Notes: generated by a model from the sequence alone, not told the origin. DNA of 64,000 bases from Xanthobacter dioxanivorans (GCF_016807805.1 NZ_CP063363.1:62001-126000); one strand, 5' to 3'. Counted from the first letter of the stretch, positions 43,415 to 52,340 are shown. A program made the numbers and translations.

Positions 43415-44263
43415 TTAGCCAGGCGGGAGCGAGGACAGCCGCCCCTGCTGTAGGCGTCGAAGGAACGTCCGCGCGGTCACCAGCACGACGTGGAGCCGGA
43501 ACGTGCAGTGATCCTCGTCGGACAGGCCGGGGTGCGATCCATCGGTGTGGAGCATCTTGAAGAGGCCTTCGATATAGCTCCTGCCATCGGCGGTCCATTC
43601 CTTCCGGTCGATCGCCAGGAACTCGATGGAGTTGTCCGCCAGCATCTGCCGCATGTTGATGCCCTCCTGCAGCCGGGCCGCTCTCGACGGGTCGATAGAG
43701 CGGGCGATGTCGTTGAACAGCCCTTCGAGGAACGTCCGCAGTTGCGCGTTCGCCGCCTCCCAGTCGCCCCGCGTGTGCGCCTCGATCGCCTGATCCAGGT
43801 GTCGCAGCGGCACCGTGAACCCGAATCGCTTCAGCAATTCCCGGACCTCGTCGTCGGCCGCCGGCAGATCAACTTCCTCGGGCAAGGCGGCCCGCAGCTT
43901 GGGCGGCGCGCGCCATTCGCCCCAGACCACGACGTACCCGTCGCGCGCCAGGCCCCGGAGCAGGTCCCTCTGGCGGATGCTCGACGATGATTGCTCGGCG
44001 AGGCTCACCGCCTCGCGGACAAAGGCTTCGGCCAGCGAAAATCTCCCATCGAGGGTTTCCACCGGCACCAAGGCGCGGTCGAGGATGGTTCGACCAAGCC
44101 GATCGCACTTCTTTTCGATGCCGAGCGAAGTGTCGTCCGGGATCTCCGCTTCCAGGCCCAGGCGAAGCACCATCTTGTTGATCTGAGTGTGCGACCTGAT
44201 GGCCTCGGCCAGAAGCTCATTGGCGGCGACAATCGTCGGCCGGGTAAACGGCTGGGCTCTCAT
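43415..44263 (-). CDS. abortive-infection/HEPN-like protein of unknown function
   Basis: From ATG 44263 (MRAQPFTRPTIVAANELLAE) the protein has 282 residues. The N-terminal half resembles the helical front part of Abi-type proteins (LARDGYVVVWGEWRAPPKLR). The C-terminal half (DWEAANAQLRTFLEGLFNDI, IEGLFKMLHTDGSHPGLSDE, CTFRLHVVLVTARTFLRRLQ) looks like the Abi-C or HEPN-type helical domain of abortive-infection proteins. The assignment is by pattern only. It is the last gene of a DUF1403-scpB-abi operon with gaps of 2 and 7 bp. Confidence 0.55.
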   Translation of the reverse strand: MRAQPFTRPTIVAANELLAEAIRSHTQINKMVLRLGLEAEIPDDTSLGIEKKCDRLGRTILDRALVPVETLDGRFSLAEAFVREAVSLAEQSSSSIRQRDLLRGLARDGYVVVWGEWRAPPKLRAALPEEVDLPAADDEVRELLKRFGFTVPLRHLDQAIEAHTRGDWEAANAQLRTFLEGLFNDIARSIDPSRAARLQEGINMRQMLADNSIEFLAIDRKEWTADGRSYIEGLFKMLHTDGSHPGLSDEDHCTFRLHVVLVTARTFLRRLQQGRLSSLPPG

Positions 44264-44270
44264 AGCGGCT

Positions 44271-44954
44271 TCAACCCCCCTCCTCGTCTTCCCCATCCTC
44301 GGGCCCGAGATCATCGTCGTCGGCCGCTGGCGACGGAAACCCGCCGGCATGCAATTGCGCGGCCTCGAGCAGCCCGGCGTCCTCGAGCGCCTCGATGTCG
44401 GGCAGGTCGCGCAGCGTGTCGAGGCCAAAATGGACGAGGAATGCCCGGGTGGTCACATAAGTGTAGGGCGCGCCCGCCTGCGGGCTCCTGGGCCCGGCAA
44501 CGATGAAGTCGCGCGCACGCAGCTCGGCGATGGTGTCGCGGCTGACCGCCTTGCCGATCATCTCGCTCAGGGCGCCCCGGGTCACCGGCTGATGGTAGGC
44601 GATGCAGGCGAGCACGAGCATGCCGGCCTCGGAGAGCGGAACCGGCGCTGGCGCCGAGCCGAACGCCGCGTGGATCGCCTCGGCGTGGCGCGCACGGGTG
44701 CGCAGCTGCCAGCCGCCGGCGACAGACACCAGCTCGTAGGGACGCTCACGCAACGCGTCCCGGATGTCCTCGATGACGAGCTCGATGCTGCAGCCCCATC
44801 CGACGACGCGGCCGAGCAGCTCCCGATCGACAGGACCTGGCGCGGCGAAGATCACCGCCTCGACCCGCGCGACCCATTCCCGCCAGCGCAGCTCCGGCGG
44901 CAGCTCGGCGAGCTCGGTGTCGAGGGTTGCGTCCGCGCGGCGCCGGCGGGCCAT
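44271..44954 (-). CDS. scpB: ScpB-like segregation/condensation protein on a plasmid
   Basis: The 227-residue protein shows two winged-helix domains as in ScpB: RVEAVIFAAPGPVDRELLGR, YELVSVAGGWQLRTRARHAE, LSEAGMLVLACIAYHQPVTR and ELRARDFIVAGPRSPQAGAP. An acidic tail follows. Chromosomal ScpB works with the kleisin ScpA and SMC. Neither partner is encoded nearby, so this copy either serves a host SMC or works with DUF1403, whose gene is 2 bp upstream. Confidence 0.85.
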   Translation of the reverse strand: MARRRRADATLDTELAELPPELRWREWVARVEAVIFAAPGPVDRELLGRVVGWGCSIELVIEDIRDALRERPYELVSVAGGWQLRTRARHAEAIHAAFGSAPAPVPLSEAGMLVLACIAYHQPVTRGALSEMIGKAVSRDTIAELRARDFIVAGPRSPQAGAPYTYVTTRAFLVHFGLDTLRDLPDIEALEDAGLLEAAQLHAGGFPSPAADDDDLGPEDGEDEEGG

Positions 44955-44956
44955 GG

Positions 44957-45907
44957 CTAGAGCCCGTAGAGCCGGAAAGTGGAACGGCCCGAGAGCTCGC
45001 GCACGGCGTCGAGCGCTGCGAGCCGCTCGAACAGTCGGCGCGACGCCCAGCGCGACAGCGCCGCCGTCGTCAGCGCGCCCGACACCGCGTCATCGTCCAG
45101 CAGCAAGGCGATAGCCTCCCCTGCCCCCTTGGCGCGCAGCTTTGGCGCCACGGCCCCGAGCCGCTCGGCGCGGCGGGCGATCTCGCCGGCGAGCCGGCAG
45201 GCCTCCGCGGCGCCGGCGGCCGCGGCAAGACAAAGCGCCGCCTCGCCCCCCTCCCCTCCCGGCCGATAGCGGCGACCACCCGGAGCGGATCGCAGCACGC
45301 GCGCGTGGATCTGGGTGGCGAGCACCGGCACCGGGATCGGCCAGCGCATCCGTCGCGCCAGCGTCAGGTCCGCAATCCACCAGGCGAGTGCTTCGGTTCC
45401 GGGTGCGGCCGCACTGACTGTGCCGACGGCCGACGCGGTGGCGAGCGGCGCCAGCCGACTGGAGGTGGCGGCCGTCTCGACCGCCTCCGGCAGGGCCTCA
45501 AGCGCCGGCGCCCAGGCCAGACCGAGCAGAGTGGCGAGCGAGCGCAGCCCGTCCACGTCGAGCATCGGGGAGCGGGAGGCGAGCCGTCGCCACGCCGCCA
45601 GCAAGTTGCCCGCGGGCCCAGGATCGGCGCCAGGCGGGCGCAGATGCCAGGCGTCGCGCAGCGCCCCCGCGTCCTCGCGATGGCCGAGCAGGCGGGCGAC
45701 GCTCGCCGCCGCGTTCAGGGCCACGCGCTGGCGCCAGGCACCCGCCCAGGGCGGATCGGCGCGGACCAGATTATCCAATGAATTCAATGCTGCGCCGGCC
45801 ATGTAGGCGGCCTCGACCGGGTCCTCCACGGGCGCGCGCGGGATCGCCCACCCCGGCACGGTCGGAGGCGCATATGCGGGCAAGGACGTTGAATCGGTCG
45901 CGGACAT
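44957..45907 (-). CDS. DUF1403-family protein
   Basis: The 316-residue form starts at ATG 45907 (MSATDSTSLPAYAPPTVPGW); an in-frame TTG at 45979 would extend it. The sequence is Ala/Arg-rich and helical, with VEDPVEAAYMAGAALNSLDN and WRQRVALNAAASVARLLGHR near the start and FRLYGL at the end. It matches DUF1403, a family I know from rhizobial plasmids next to scpB; the function is unknown. It heads the DUF1403-scpB-abi operon. The first TniABQ transposon inserted about 130 bp upstream of its start, probably altering expression. Confidence 0.75.
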   Translation of the reverse strand: MSATDSTSLPAYAPPTVPGWAIPRAPVEDPVEAAYMAGAALNSLDNLVRADPPWAGAWRQRVALNAAASVARLLGHREDAGALRDAWHLRPPGADPGPAGNLLAAWRRLASRSPMLDVDGLRSLATLLGLAWAPALEALPEAVETAATSSRLAPLATASAVGTVSAAAPGTEALAWWIADLTLARRMRWPIPVPVLATQIHARVLRSAPGGRRYRPGGEGGEAALCLAAAAGAAEACRLAGEIARRAERLGAVAPKLRAKGAGEAIALLLDDDAVSGALTTAALSRWASRRLFERLAALDAVRELSGRSTFRLYGL

Positions 45908-45989
45908 CGGCCGGAAGGATAACCGAGCGGTGCGCTTTATTCCATATTTTCCGATTGAAACCGCACCACCTGTCGCCAAATAAGAACAT

Positions 45990-46010
45990 CCGATAATCTT
46001 GCATTATCGG
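45990..46010. promoter_or_regulatory. inverted repeat upstream of DUF1403
   Basis: CCGATAAT and ATTATCGG flank a 5-nt spacer. This short AT-rich palindrome sits in the remaining native upstream DNA between the DUF1403 gene and the transposon end at 46042, a plausible operator. From 46011 to 46365 there is no gene, only transposon end sequence. Confidence 0.45.
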
Positions 46011-46395
46011 TCGTTTTTGACATTATATAGAGAATGCGCGCTGTCGCTCGCATTTCACCGCCGGACAGCCCGCAAAAGGCGCCGCAGGCGTCGTTTTTCG
46101 CGTTCATTGAGCGGACTGGGTTCGCGCTTGATTTCCGGACCATGGCGGGGATTGCCAGCTCTAGCGCGCACCCTGACAGAGCCAGGACGCGCCCTATTAA
46201 CTCACCCCGCTCCAACAAGGCCGATAGCTCGTCGCGTTCGCGTTTTATCGACCTCGCCAGAAGACCGTAGAGGCCGATCGGACGTCGCCGACAGGGCAAA
46301 GATCGGAAAACGGCAAATTGCCGCCTACGGGCTCCTGAGTGGCTTTGAGAGGATTCCGGCGTTTTTGGCCTGCTGCCGGTTTTTCGGACACCAGG

Positions 46396-47256
46396 TTAAG
46401 CTAGCATAGCTTTCTCCTCGAACTCGGCGGGGCTCATATAGCCCAGTGTCGAGTGCCGTCGCCGGGGATTGTAGAAGCGCTCGATGTAATCGAACACATC
46501 GGCCCTGGCGTCATCCCTCGTCCTGTAGACCTTGCGGGCTGTCCGCTCGGTTTTCAGCGACGAGAAGAAGCTCTCCATCGCAGCATTGTCCCAGACGTTG
46601 CCCGACCGGCTCATCGAGCAGGTGATGCCGTGATCCGCCATCAGGCGCTGGAACTGTTCGCTCGTATATTGGCTGCCTTGGTCCGAGTGATGCAGCAGGC
46701 TGTCAGGCTTGCCTCTACGCCAGATCGCCATGATGAGGGCGTCGGTGACGAGCTGTGCCGTCATCTCCGCCTTCATCGCCCAGCCAACGACGCGCCTGGA
46801 GAACAGGTCGACGACGGCGGCAACGTAGAGCCAACCTTCGGCGGTCCAGATGTAGGTGAAGTCGGCGATCCACTTCTGGTTCGGGGCCGATGCCTCGAAG
46901 GCGCGATCGAGAAGGTTGTCCGACACTGCCGCTCGCTCGCCGGTGTCCTTCGGCAGTCCACGACGTCGCGGCCGGGCTCGCAGACCGTTCTCCCGCATGA
47001 GCCTCTCGACGCGATGCAAGCCACAGGAGAGCCCCTCCGCCAATACGTCGTGCCAGACGCGGCGGGCGCCATAGGTGCGGTCGCTGCTCTTGAAGCTTCG
47101 GTCGATCCGGGCAACGAGCACCTCGTCGTGCCGGGAGCGAGCGCCGGGGCTGCGGTTGAGCCAGGCATGGAAGCCCGAGCGAGAAACATCCAGCGCGTCG
47201 CACAGCCATGCCACCGGCCAGATGCTCCGGTGCCTCGCGATGAAAGCGAACCTCAT
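46396..47256 (-). CDS. IS3-family transposase OrfB
   Basis: The 286-residue integrase-core protein has the DDE triad in KWIADFTYIWTAEGWLYVAA, LLHHSDQGSQYTSEQFQRLM and WDNAAMESFFSSLKTERTAR, ending with NPRRRHSTLGYMSPAEFEEK. The N-terminal HTH_21-like segment (GLRARPRRRGLPKDTGERAA) is present. It begins in the last codons of OrfA (4-bp overlap), the usual set-up for minus-one frameshifting to the OrfAB fusion. No disruption is visible. Confidence 0.93.
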   Translation of the reverse strand: MRFAFIARHRSIWPVAWLCDALDVSRSGFHAWLNRSPGARSRHDEVLVARIDRSFKSSDRTYGARRVWHDVLAEGLSCGLHRVERLMRENGLRARPRRRGLPKDTGERAAVSDNLLDRAFEASAPNQKWIADFTYIWTAEGWLYVAAVVDLFSRRVVGWAMKAEMTAQLVTDALIMAIWRRGKPDSLLHHSDQGSQYTSEQFQRLMADHGITCSMSRSGNVWDNAAMESFFSSLKTERTARKVYRTRDDARADVFDYIERFYNPRRRHSTLGYMSPAEFEEKAMLA

Positions 47257-47543
47257 ATCGCTTCTCTCGCGAAGAAGGCTGCGGCCTTTTTTAGGATGTC
47301 GCGCTCCGCCTTCAGCTTCGCCACTTCCTTGCGCAGCCGGTCGATCTCCTGCTGCTCAGGCTTCATCTGTCCGTGGCCAGGAAACGCATGCTGCGGATCG
47401 CCGCTAGCCTCCCGAACCCACTTGCGCAACACGTTCTCATGGAGGTCCAGATCGCGAGCGGCTTGAGCCACCGAAACACCCCGATCCTTTATCAGCCTCA
47501 CCGCCTCAAGCTTGAACTCGCGGCTGAACTTCCGTCTCTGCAT
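47253..47543 (-). CDS. IS3-family transposase OrfA
   Basis: The 96-residue protein is an HTH_8-type DNA-binding unit (RKFSREFKLEAVRLIKDRGV, QAARDLDLHENVLRKWVREA) with a C-terminal leucine-zipper-like stretch (IDRLRKEVAKLKAERDILKK). It binds the IS ends and provides the N-terminus of the OrfAB transposase by frameshifting near 47256. Confidence 0.93.
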   Translation of the reverse strand: MQRRKFSREFKLEAVRLIKDRGVSVAQAARDLDLHENVLRKWVREASGDPQHAFPGHGQMKPEQQEIDRLRKEVAKLKAERDILKKAAAFFAREAI

Positions 47544-47807
47544 TCCAACTCTCCAGTTCCGTCAAACACCTTATCTCGGTGTCCACGAAACCGGCAGCAG
47601 GCCATTTTAAGGGCTCTAGCGGCAAATCAAGCCTCCATCGCCCTTCTCCCGCCCTTCCCTCCCGTCCCGGCGCGATCATGATTGAATTCCAGCGTCTTCC
47701 GTGCAGCGCGATGAATCTGATTTGATGAGACGGGCCGCCAAGAGCACGCTGTCTCACGATATCTGAACCCCCAGGCTGGCTTTCGATGGCGCCGACGGCA
47801 CGCTCGC

Positions 47808-48923
47808 TTAGAGGGCTGCCTCCACGGACAGCGCAGCATCGATCAGACGCGCACGCAGGCGCTCCTGCTTTCGGCGGGGCAACACTTCTGCTGCGATCCA
47901 AGCTGGATGAGCCAGAATTTGACGGGCCAGGCGCTCGTACTCGGCCGAGGAACGCTGCTGCGCCTGAATAGGCGGCGATCGGCTTGGAATCTGCCTATGT
48001 CGCGGCGCAGCACGCCGGCTCAGGCGGGCAGCCAATTCCGACAGCGTGCCATCCTTGCGCGGCTCGATGCCGAAAACATCGTCCAGAGCCAGCAAGGTGA
48101 TGAACCGCCACCGTATCGGCAACCGGCCAAGCGGAGCTTCCGCACCGACGGCATGACTGGCGTCATAGGGACACCGCCAGCCGGCGGCTCCGAGCCAGAG
48201 CGCCAGCGCGGGGCGCGCAGCAGCCGGATCGTCGAGAGGCGCCCAGAGCGTCGCGAACGCCCTTTCGTACCGCTCCCGATCATGATCGTCCCGGTCGACA
48301 CCTACCGTGATCCGCTCCTGGAGGACGAGCGCGACACCGACAAGCGCAGAATCCGGAGACCGCCCGCCCTCGCCTCCCCGCTCGGTGAGGGCCCCTTCGC
48401 AATGATTGCAGACGGGCCGGGCGTAACCCGCGCGCATGCGGAAGCCCAGGGACAGAGGCTGATGGCAGCACGTGCAGCGATCGTGAAACAGCCGGCCATG
48501 CCGAGGGCAAACGCAGAGTTCAGCAAGCTGCCAGTGGGCTCGCAGATAGGCGTCCCGCCCGGCGGCATGATCGTCATCGAAGCACGCGGCACAAACCGGC
48601 GGCGATCCGAGCGACGGCGCCCACTCTGGCCCCTGGCTCGCGTACCAGGGTCGAGGGCGCCGCGGATAGCGTTGGTTCAAGGACAGGCGCCGCAGGCGGT
48701 CCGGATCGACACCGCAGGCCGCTGCCCACTCCCCTGTTCGATCTGCCGCTGGCGCACAGTCATCGATCGGCAAAGGCAGTGACGGAGTTTGCCCTGCATT
48801 GAAATGGCCTGCCAGTTCCTCGGCCGAAAGACCATAACGGCACGCCACCCGCGCGAGCCATGATGACAGCAATTCGTCGCGAAAAGGCCGTGGTGCGACC
48901 GGCAAACGGCTCACCACCCTCAC
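47808..48923 (-). CDS. tniQ: TniQ-family transposition protein (transposon 1)
   Basis: The 371-residue protein begins LPVAPRPFRDELLSSWLARV, the conserved TniQ N-terminus. It has zinc-binding cysteine/histidine pairs in VCAACFDDDHAAGRDAYLRA, CVCPRHGRLFHDRCTCCHQP and VCNHCEGAL. TniQ helps choose the target and load the ATPase. The start overlaps the tniB stop (ATGA), so tniA-tniB-tniQ form one coupled operon. The nearest homologue in this window is the TniQ at 52375-53505. Confidence 0.88.
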   Translation of the reverse strand: MRVVSRLPVAPRPFRDELLSSWLARVACRYGLSAEELAGHFNAGQTPSLPLPIDDCAPAADRTGEWAAACGVDPDRLRRLSLNQRYPRRPRPWYASQGPEWAPSLGSPPVCAACFDDDHAAGRDAYLRAHWQLAELCVCPRHGRLFHDRCTCCHQPLSLGFRMRAGYARPVCNHCEGALTERGGEGGRSPDSALVGVALVLQERITVGVDRDDHDRERYERAFATLWAPLDDPAAARPALALWLGAAGWRCPYDASHAVGAEAPLGRLPIRWRFITLLALDDVFGIEPRKDGTLSELAARLSRRAAPRHRQIPSRSPPIQAQQRSSAEYERLARQILAHPAWIAAEVLPRRKQERLRARLIDAALSVEAAL

Positions 48924-49849
48924 CGTGTCGCCGCCTGCGGCGCCCGCCGGCGCGCCGATTGCGTCATCGACACCAGCGGCAGCACCAAATCATCACCGAA
49001 GCTCAGCAGATCGAGCCGTTCCCGTCCCGATCGGACGGCCTCCTCGGCCGCCGTCTCGATCAGCCTGAAAATCCGAGCCGTAACACCGCTGGTAAGCATG
49101 TGGATCCGTGCTCGGACCGCGTCGCTTTCGAGATCCGACGGAGCTCGCAGCGGCAGGATGCCGGCCAGGCTCTTCAAGAGCCGTGCAAAGGCGTGATCAT
49201 TCTTCCAGGGCTTGAGATGGAACGCTTCGAAGCGCTCGGCGAGCTGGGCGTCGGTGAGCAAGGCCTGACGCGCCAGATCCGTACCGGCGCAGACAAGCGG
49301 CACTCTCAGGTCGTTTGCGAGAAACCGCAACGCATTCAGAAAAATCCGTTGTTGCCGATAGGTCCCCGCCAGCATGCCGTTCACCTCATCGAGCACGATC
49401 AACTTGGCGCCGACCGTGCGCAGCAGCGAGCGGCAGATGTCCTTTTCCCGGGCAAGCGCCCCGCCCACGAGCGCAGGAGCCTGCAGGCTGGCCAGCAATT
49501 CGCGGTAGAGATCCCGCTCGACCGGTTCCGAGGGCACCTGCGCCACGACGACCGGCCGGTTGGTGACGCCGGTCGACTGACACAAGGTCGCCGGATTTGC
49601 GCGTTCGAACTTGCGAACGATCTTGGTTTTGCCCATGCCGGTGTCGCCGTAGATCAGCAGGCACGGCATGCGGTCGCGCGGCGGATAGGCCAGCAAGGCC
49701 TCCAGACGGGCCAGCACTGCGGCCGCTTGGTCGAAGCCAATCCAGCGATCGGCCTTAATCCAGGCGATACGCTCTTCATCGGGGAGCGCGGCATAGCGGC
49801 GGTAGCGAGCGTCGAGGTGCTCGTAGGCCCCCTCCCCTCTCACGACCAT
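48920..49849 (-). CDS. tniB: TniB AAA+ ATPase (transposon 1)
   Basis: The 309-residue protein has Walker A CLLIYGDTGMGKTKIVRKFE near residue 65 and Walker B GAKLIVLDEVNGMLAGTYRQ near residue 155, followed by PLVCAGTDLARQALLTDAQL. It acts with TniA in target capture, like MuB or TnsC. The gene overlaps tniA by 10 bp upstream and tniQ by 4 bp downstream. Confidence 0.92.
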   Translation of the reverse strand: MVVRGEGAYEHLDARYRRYAALPDEERIAWIKADRWIGFDQAAAVLARLEALLAYPPRDRMPCLLIYGDTGMGKTKIVRKFERANPATLCQSTGVTNRPVVVAQVPSEPVERDLYRELLASLQAPALVGGALAREKDICRSLLRTVGAKLIVLDEVNGMLAGTYRQQRIFLNALRFLANDLRVPLVCAGTDLARQALLTDAQLAERFEAFHLKPWKNDHAFARLLKSLAGILPLRAPSDLESDAVRARIHMLTSGVTARIFRLIETAAEEAVRSGRERLDLLSFGDDLVLPLVSMTQSARRRAPQAATR

Positions 49850-51495
49850 TCCTCAACGGGAAAGATGGGCACCTTGCTCCAGTCGATCGGTCGATCGTCC
49901 TCGGCTTGCCCTGGCTCGGCCGGCGCCGGGGAGGTGCGCGTTGCAGCGGCGCCGAGCGCGCGGTCGCGCTTTTCGGCCAGCTGACGTGCCGCTTTGGTGC
50001 GCCTGGCGGCCTCATCAACCAATGCTCGTTGAGCCTCGATGGTCTCGAAGATCAATTGCTCGTCGACAAGCGCAAGACCGCGCTCCCGCAGGGCGGTCCG
50101 GGCGCGGCGGTGCTCGCCCAGCGTAATCGGCGGTCGTCGCAAATCGGCAAAGCGGATCGGCCAGCGCGTGCCATCCGGAGCTCTTGCGAAGATTTGCGAG
50201 AGATCGCGTGGATCGTAAGCCACGCGCAAGGGCCGATCGAGCCGCCCGGCCCAGATGCTCAGGATGTCATCCCAGTAGCGGAGGCCGAACAGATGGATGC
50301 CGTCGCGTCGGACCTGCCGGTCAACGGAAGGCAGGAAATCGATCATGAAACCGGCGAGGTCATGGGGCTGACGCACGGGCCTGACACGGCGGCCCAAGGT
50401 TTCACACCAGGCCGCCAGCGGCGGAATTCCCAAGCCTCCATGCCGATCAGCATGGTAGCGCGTGATCTCAAGCGCCATCCACTGCTCGAGCTCATCCAGC
50501 GTCATCATCGCATTGGCGGCTGAGTCATAGTCGCCGCGCTCGTCGATATCGCTGAAGGTCGTGCCCGGCAGAAGGTGGACGGCACCCATCATCGTGCCGA
50601 TGAGCCGTTCGATATGGCCGCCGTAATGGGGCGTCGCGACCGGTCGGTGGATGAGGTCGATGCCATATTCCTCAGCGCCGCGCCGCAGGGCGAGCGACCG
50701 AAACTCCTTGGCGTTATCGACATGGATCGCATCCGGGAAACCGCAGGTCGGCCAATCCGCATCGATGCCCAGTCCAGCAAGCCATGGCTCTTTCGGCTGC
50801 ACGAGGTGCTGAATTGCGAGCGCGACCGAGACCGCTGACGGCGCTTCGAGCGTCAGATAGAAGCCCGCGACCATGCGGCTCGCAACGTCTTTGGCGAGCG
50901 TCAACCACGGCCTTTGCAAGGGCCGTCGGTGCTCACGATCAACGACGATGACGTCGACCAGCGTATGATCGATCTGGACCACCGCAAATGCTTGCCCGGC
51001 TTCGTATTGCCCAGGAACCGGCCGAAAGCGGTCCCGCGCCGCCTTCGGGCCCTCCCGCGCGATGGTGAGTTCGGCAGGATCGAGCACAGTGATCCGTGCG
51101 TTGACGGTATGCCAGGACGGCGCCCGCAGGCCGCGTACACGGCAGAGCCTGCAGATTTCCTTGTGCAGCTGATTGATGCTCGGCTTCTGGCGCGTCTTGT
51201 AGAAGTCCTGCAGCGCCTCGGCGACCACCGTTTCGGTCTCATCCGGCAGTCGGCGGCTGCCTTGTCGCGTGCCCGCGGGGCGCGGCAGCAGCGAGCTCGC
51301 GACGGGAAGCTCGCGATAGGCCCTGATCAACTCATAGAGGCGGGTTCTTCTGACGCCGAGCTCATGGCAGGCGCGGAGGAAGTCGGACCGGCCGGGACGG
51401 TCGAGCGATACCAATCGCCGGATCACGGCCTCCCGAGCAACCGCCTCGCTCCAGGCAGCGTCGTCGACCGTGTTCTTGTCCGGCGTAGGAACCAC
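49840..51495 (-). CDS. tniA: TniA DDE transposase (transposon 1)
   Basis: I place the start at GTG 51495 (GCGAGG five nt upstream). The ATG at 51567 sits one base from the terminal repeat and is unlikely. The roughly 551-residue protein has an N-terminal helix-turn-helix (CHELGVRRTRLYELIRAYRE) and the DDE core: aspartates in FAVVQIDHTLVDVIVVDREH and FPDAIHVDNAKEFRSLALRR, and the glutamate in HYGGHIERLIGTMMGAVHLL. A Mu-type C-terminal beta-barrel follows (GLRYWDDILSIWAGRLDRPL). The frame is intact, so the transposon could be active if resolved. Confidence 0.9.
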   Translation of the reverse strand: MVPTPDKNTVDDAAWSEAVAREAVIRRLVSLDRPGRSDFLRACHELGVRRTRLYELIRAYRELPVASSLLPRPAGTRQGSRRLPDETETVVAEALQDFYKTRQKPSINQLHKEICRLCRVRGLRAPSWHTVNARITVLDPAELTIAREGPKAARDRFRPVPGQYEAGQAFAVVQIDHTLVDVIVVDREHRRPLQRPWLTLAKDVASRMVAGFYLTLEAPSAVSVALAIQHLVQPKEPWLAGLGIDADWPTCGFPDAIHVDNAKEFRSLALRRGAEEYGIDLIHRPVATPHYGGHIERLIGTMMGAVHLLPGTTFSDIDERGDYDSAANAMMTLDELEQWMALEITRYHADRHGGLGIPPLAAWCETLGRRVRPVRQPHDLAGFMIDFLPSVDRQVRRDGIHLFGLRYWDDILSIWAGRLDRPLRVAYDPRDLSQIFARAPDGTRWPIRFADLRRPPITLGEHRRARTALRERGLALVDEQLIFETIEAQRALVDEAARRTKAARQLAEKRDRALGAAATRTSPAPAEPGQAEDDRPIDWSKVPIFPVEEWS

Positions 51496-51992
51496 AGCGA
51501 CCTCGCTGCGAAGTTCGTCCGCCCGAGAACGCGATTCGTGCCAGATCAATGATTTGCCGGCCGCCAATGAAATGCGAACGACACGCGCTGTCGCTCGGCC
51601 GAGATGGCTGGAAAGGCCCGGTCACCCGTCGTTTTTCGCCTCCCCTCTTCCCGGATCGGCGGATTCCTCGCCCTAATTGAGTGGACCGCTCCGCCTGGAT
51701 CGACGGATCATTGCCGCTGCCGAAGCCGTGAAGGCGCGCGCCGGACGCAAAATCAGCCTCCTCGTGCCAAAGGGGCACCGCGCCGGCGTCCCAAAACCCC
51801 TGAAATCACCTGTTTTCCGCTCAGAGCTCCACAGGCGGTCGTTCCGGCCCCTCTTGGCACTCGGACCCATCTACGATGCCCAATCGGTCTCTATGGCCGT
51901 CTGGCGAGGTCGATAAAACACGTCTGCAAAGGTTCGTTTGCTCAAATCTGCATTGATTGTACAAAGGGCCTGGAATCGCCCCTGGAAACGCC

Positions 51993-52340
51993 ATGGCCCG
52001 CCCCGCCTTCTCCCCTCCCCGGCCGGCTCGTCGCCTGATCGGCTATGCGCGGGTCTCGACCGACGAGCAGGCGACCGATGCCCAGGTCGACGAGCTGCGC
52101 GCGGCCGGCTGCCAGATCATCCACCAGGAGCACGGTTCCGGTGCCTCGCGGGCCCGGCCGGTGCTGGCCAGGCTGATGCGCGAGATCGGCGCCGGCGACG
52201 TACTGGTGGTGGTGCGGCTCGACCGTCTCGCCCGCTCGGTCAGTCTGCTCCATTTTGGAGCGCCTGCGCTTGGAGGCGTTGCGGAGGAGCCCATCGAGGA
52301 TTTGATGCATTCGTTCGGAAAATGGGACGAACGCCGATAG
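51993..52340 (+). pseudogene. truncated serine resolvase (TniR-like)
   Basis: The frame carries the catalytic region RRLIGYARVSTDEQATDAQV and the active-site arginines in GDVLVVVRLDRLARSVS, typical of transposon resolvases. After residue about 88 it leaves the family and reads LLHFGAPALGGVAEEPIEDL to the stop. The E-helix and DNA-binding domain are missing. ATG 51993 is used as the start. Without this enzyme cointegrates of transposon 2 cannot be resolved. In related Tn402-like elements the resolvase is the fourth tni gene. Confidence 0.8.

Larger units (their letters stand above)
46366..47604 (-). mobile_element. IS3-family insertion sequence nested in transposon 1
   Basis: Imperfect terminal inverted repeats begin TGGCCTGCTGCCGGTTT on both sides (46366 onward and complement up to 47604) and include GGACACC. 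The flanks are the 3-bp duplication TTT (46363-46365 and 47605-47607). The element is 1,239 bp with orfA and orfB. The 200 bp between it and tniQ (47605-47807) hold no gene. Confidence 0.88.
46042..51583 (-). mobile_element. TniABQ-type transposon 1 (Tn5053/Tn402-like)
   Basis: The 16-bp ends TGTCGCTCGCATTTCA (46042-46057) and, inverted, TGTCGTTCGCATTTCA (51568-51583) differ at one base. They are flanked by the exact 5-bp duplication CGCGC (46037-46041 and 51584-51588). Inside are tniA, tniB and tniQ on the minus strand and a nested IS3-family element. The 5-bp duplication and TGT...ACA ends are diagnostic of this superfamily. No resolvase gene remains in this copy. Confidence 0.92.
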
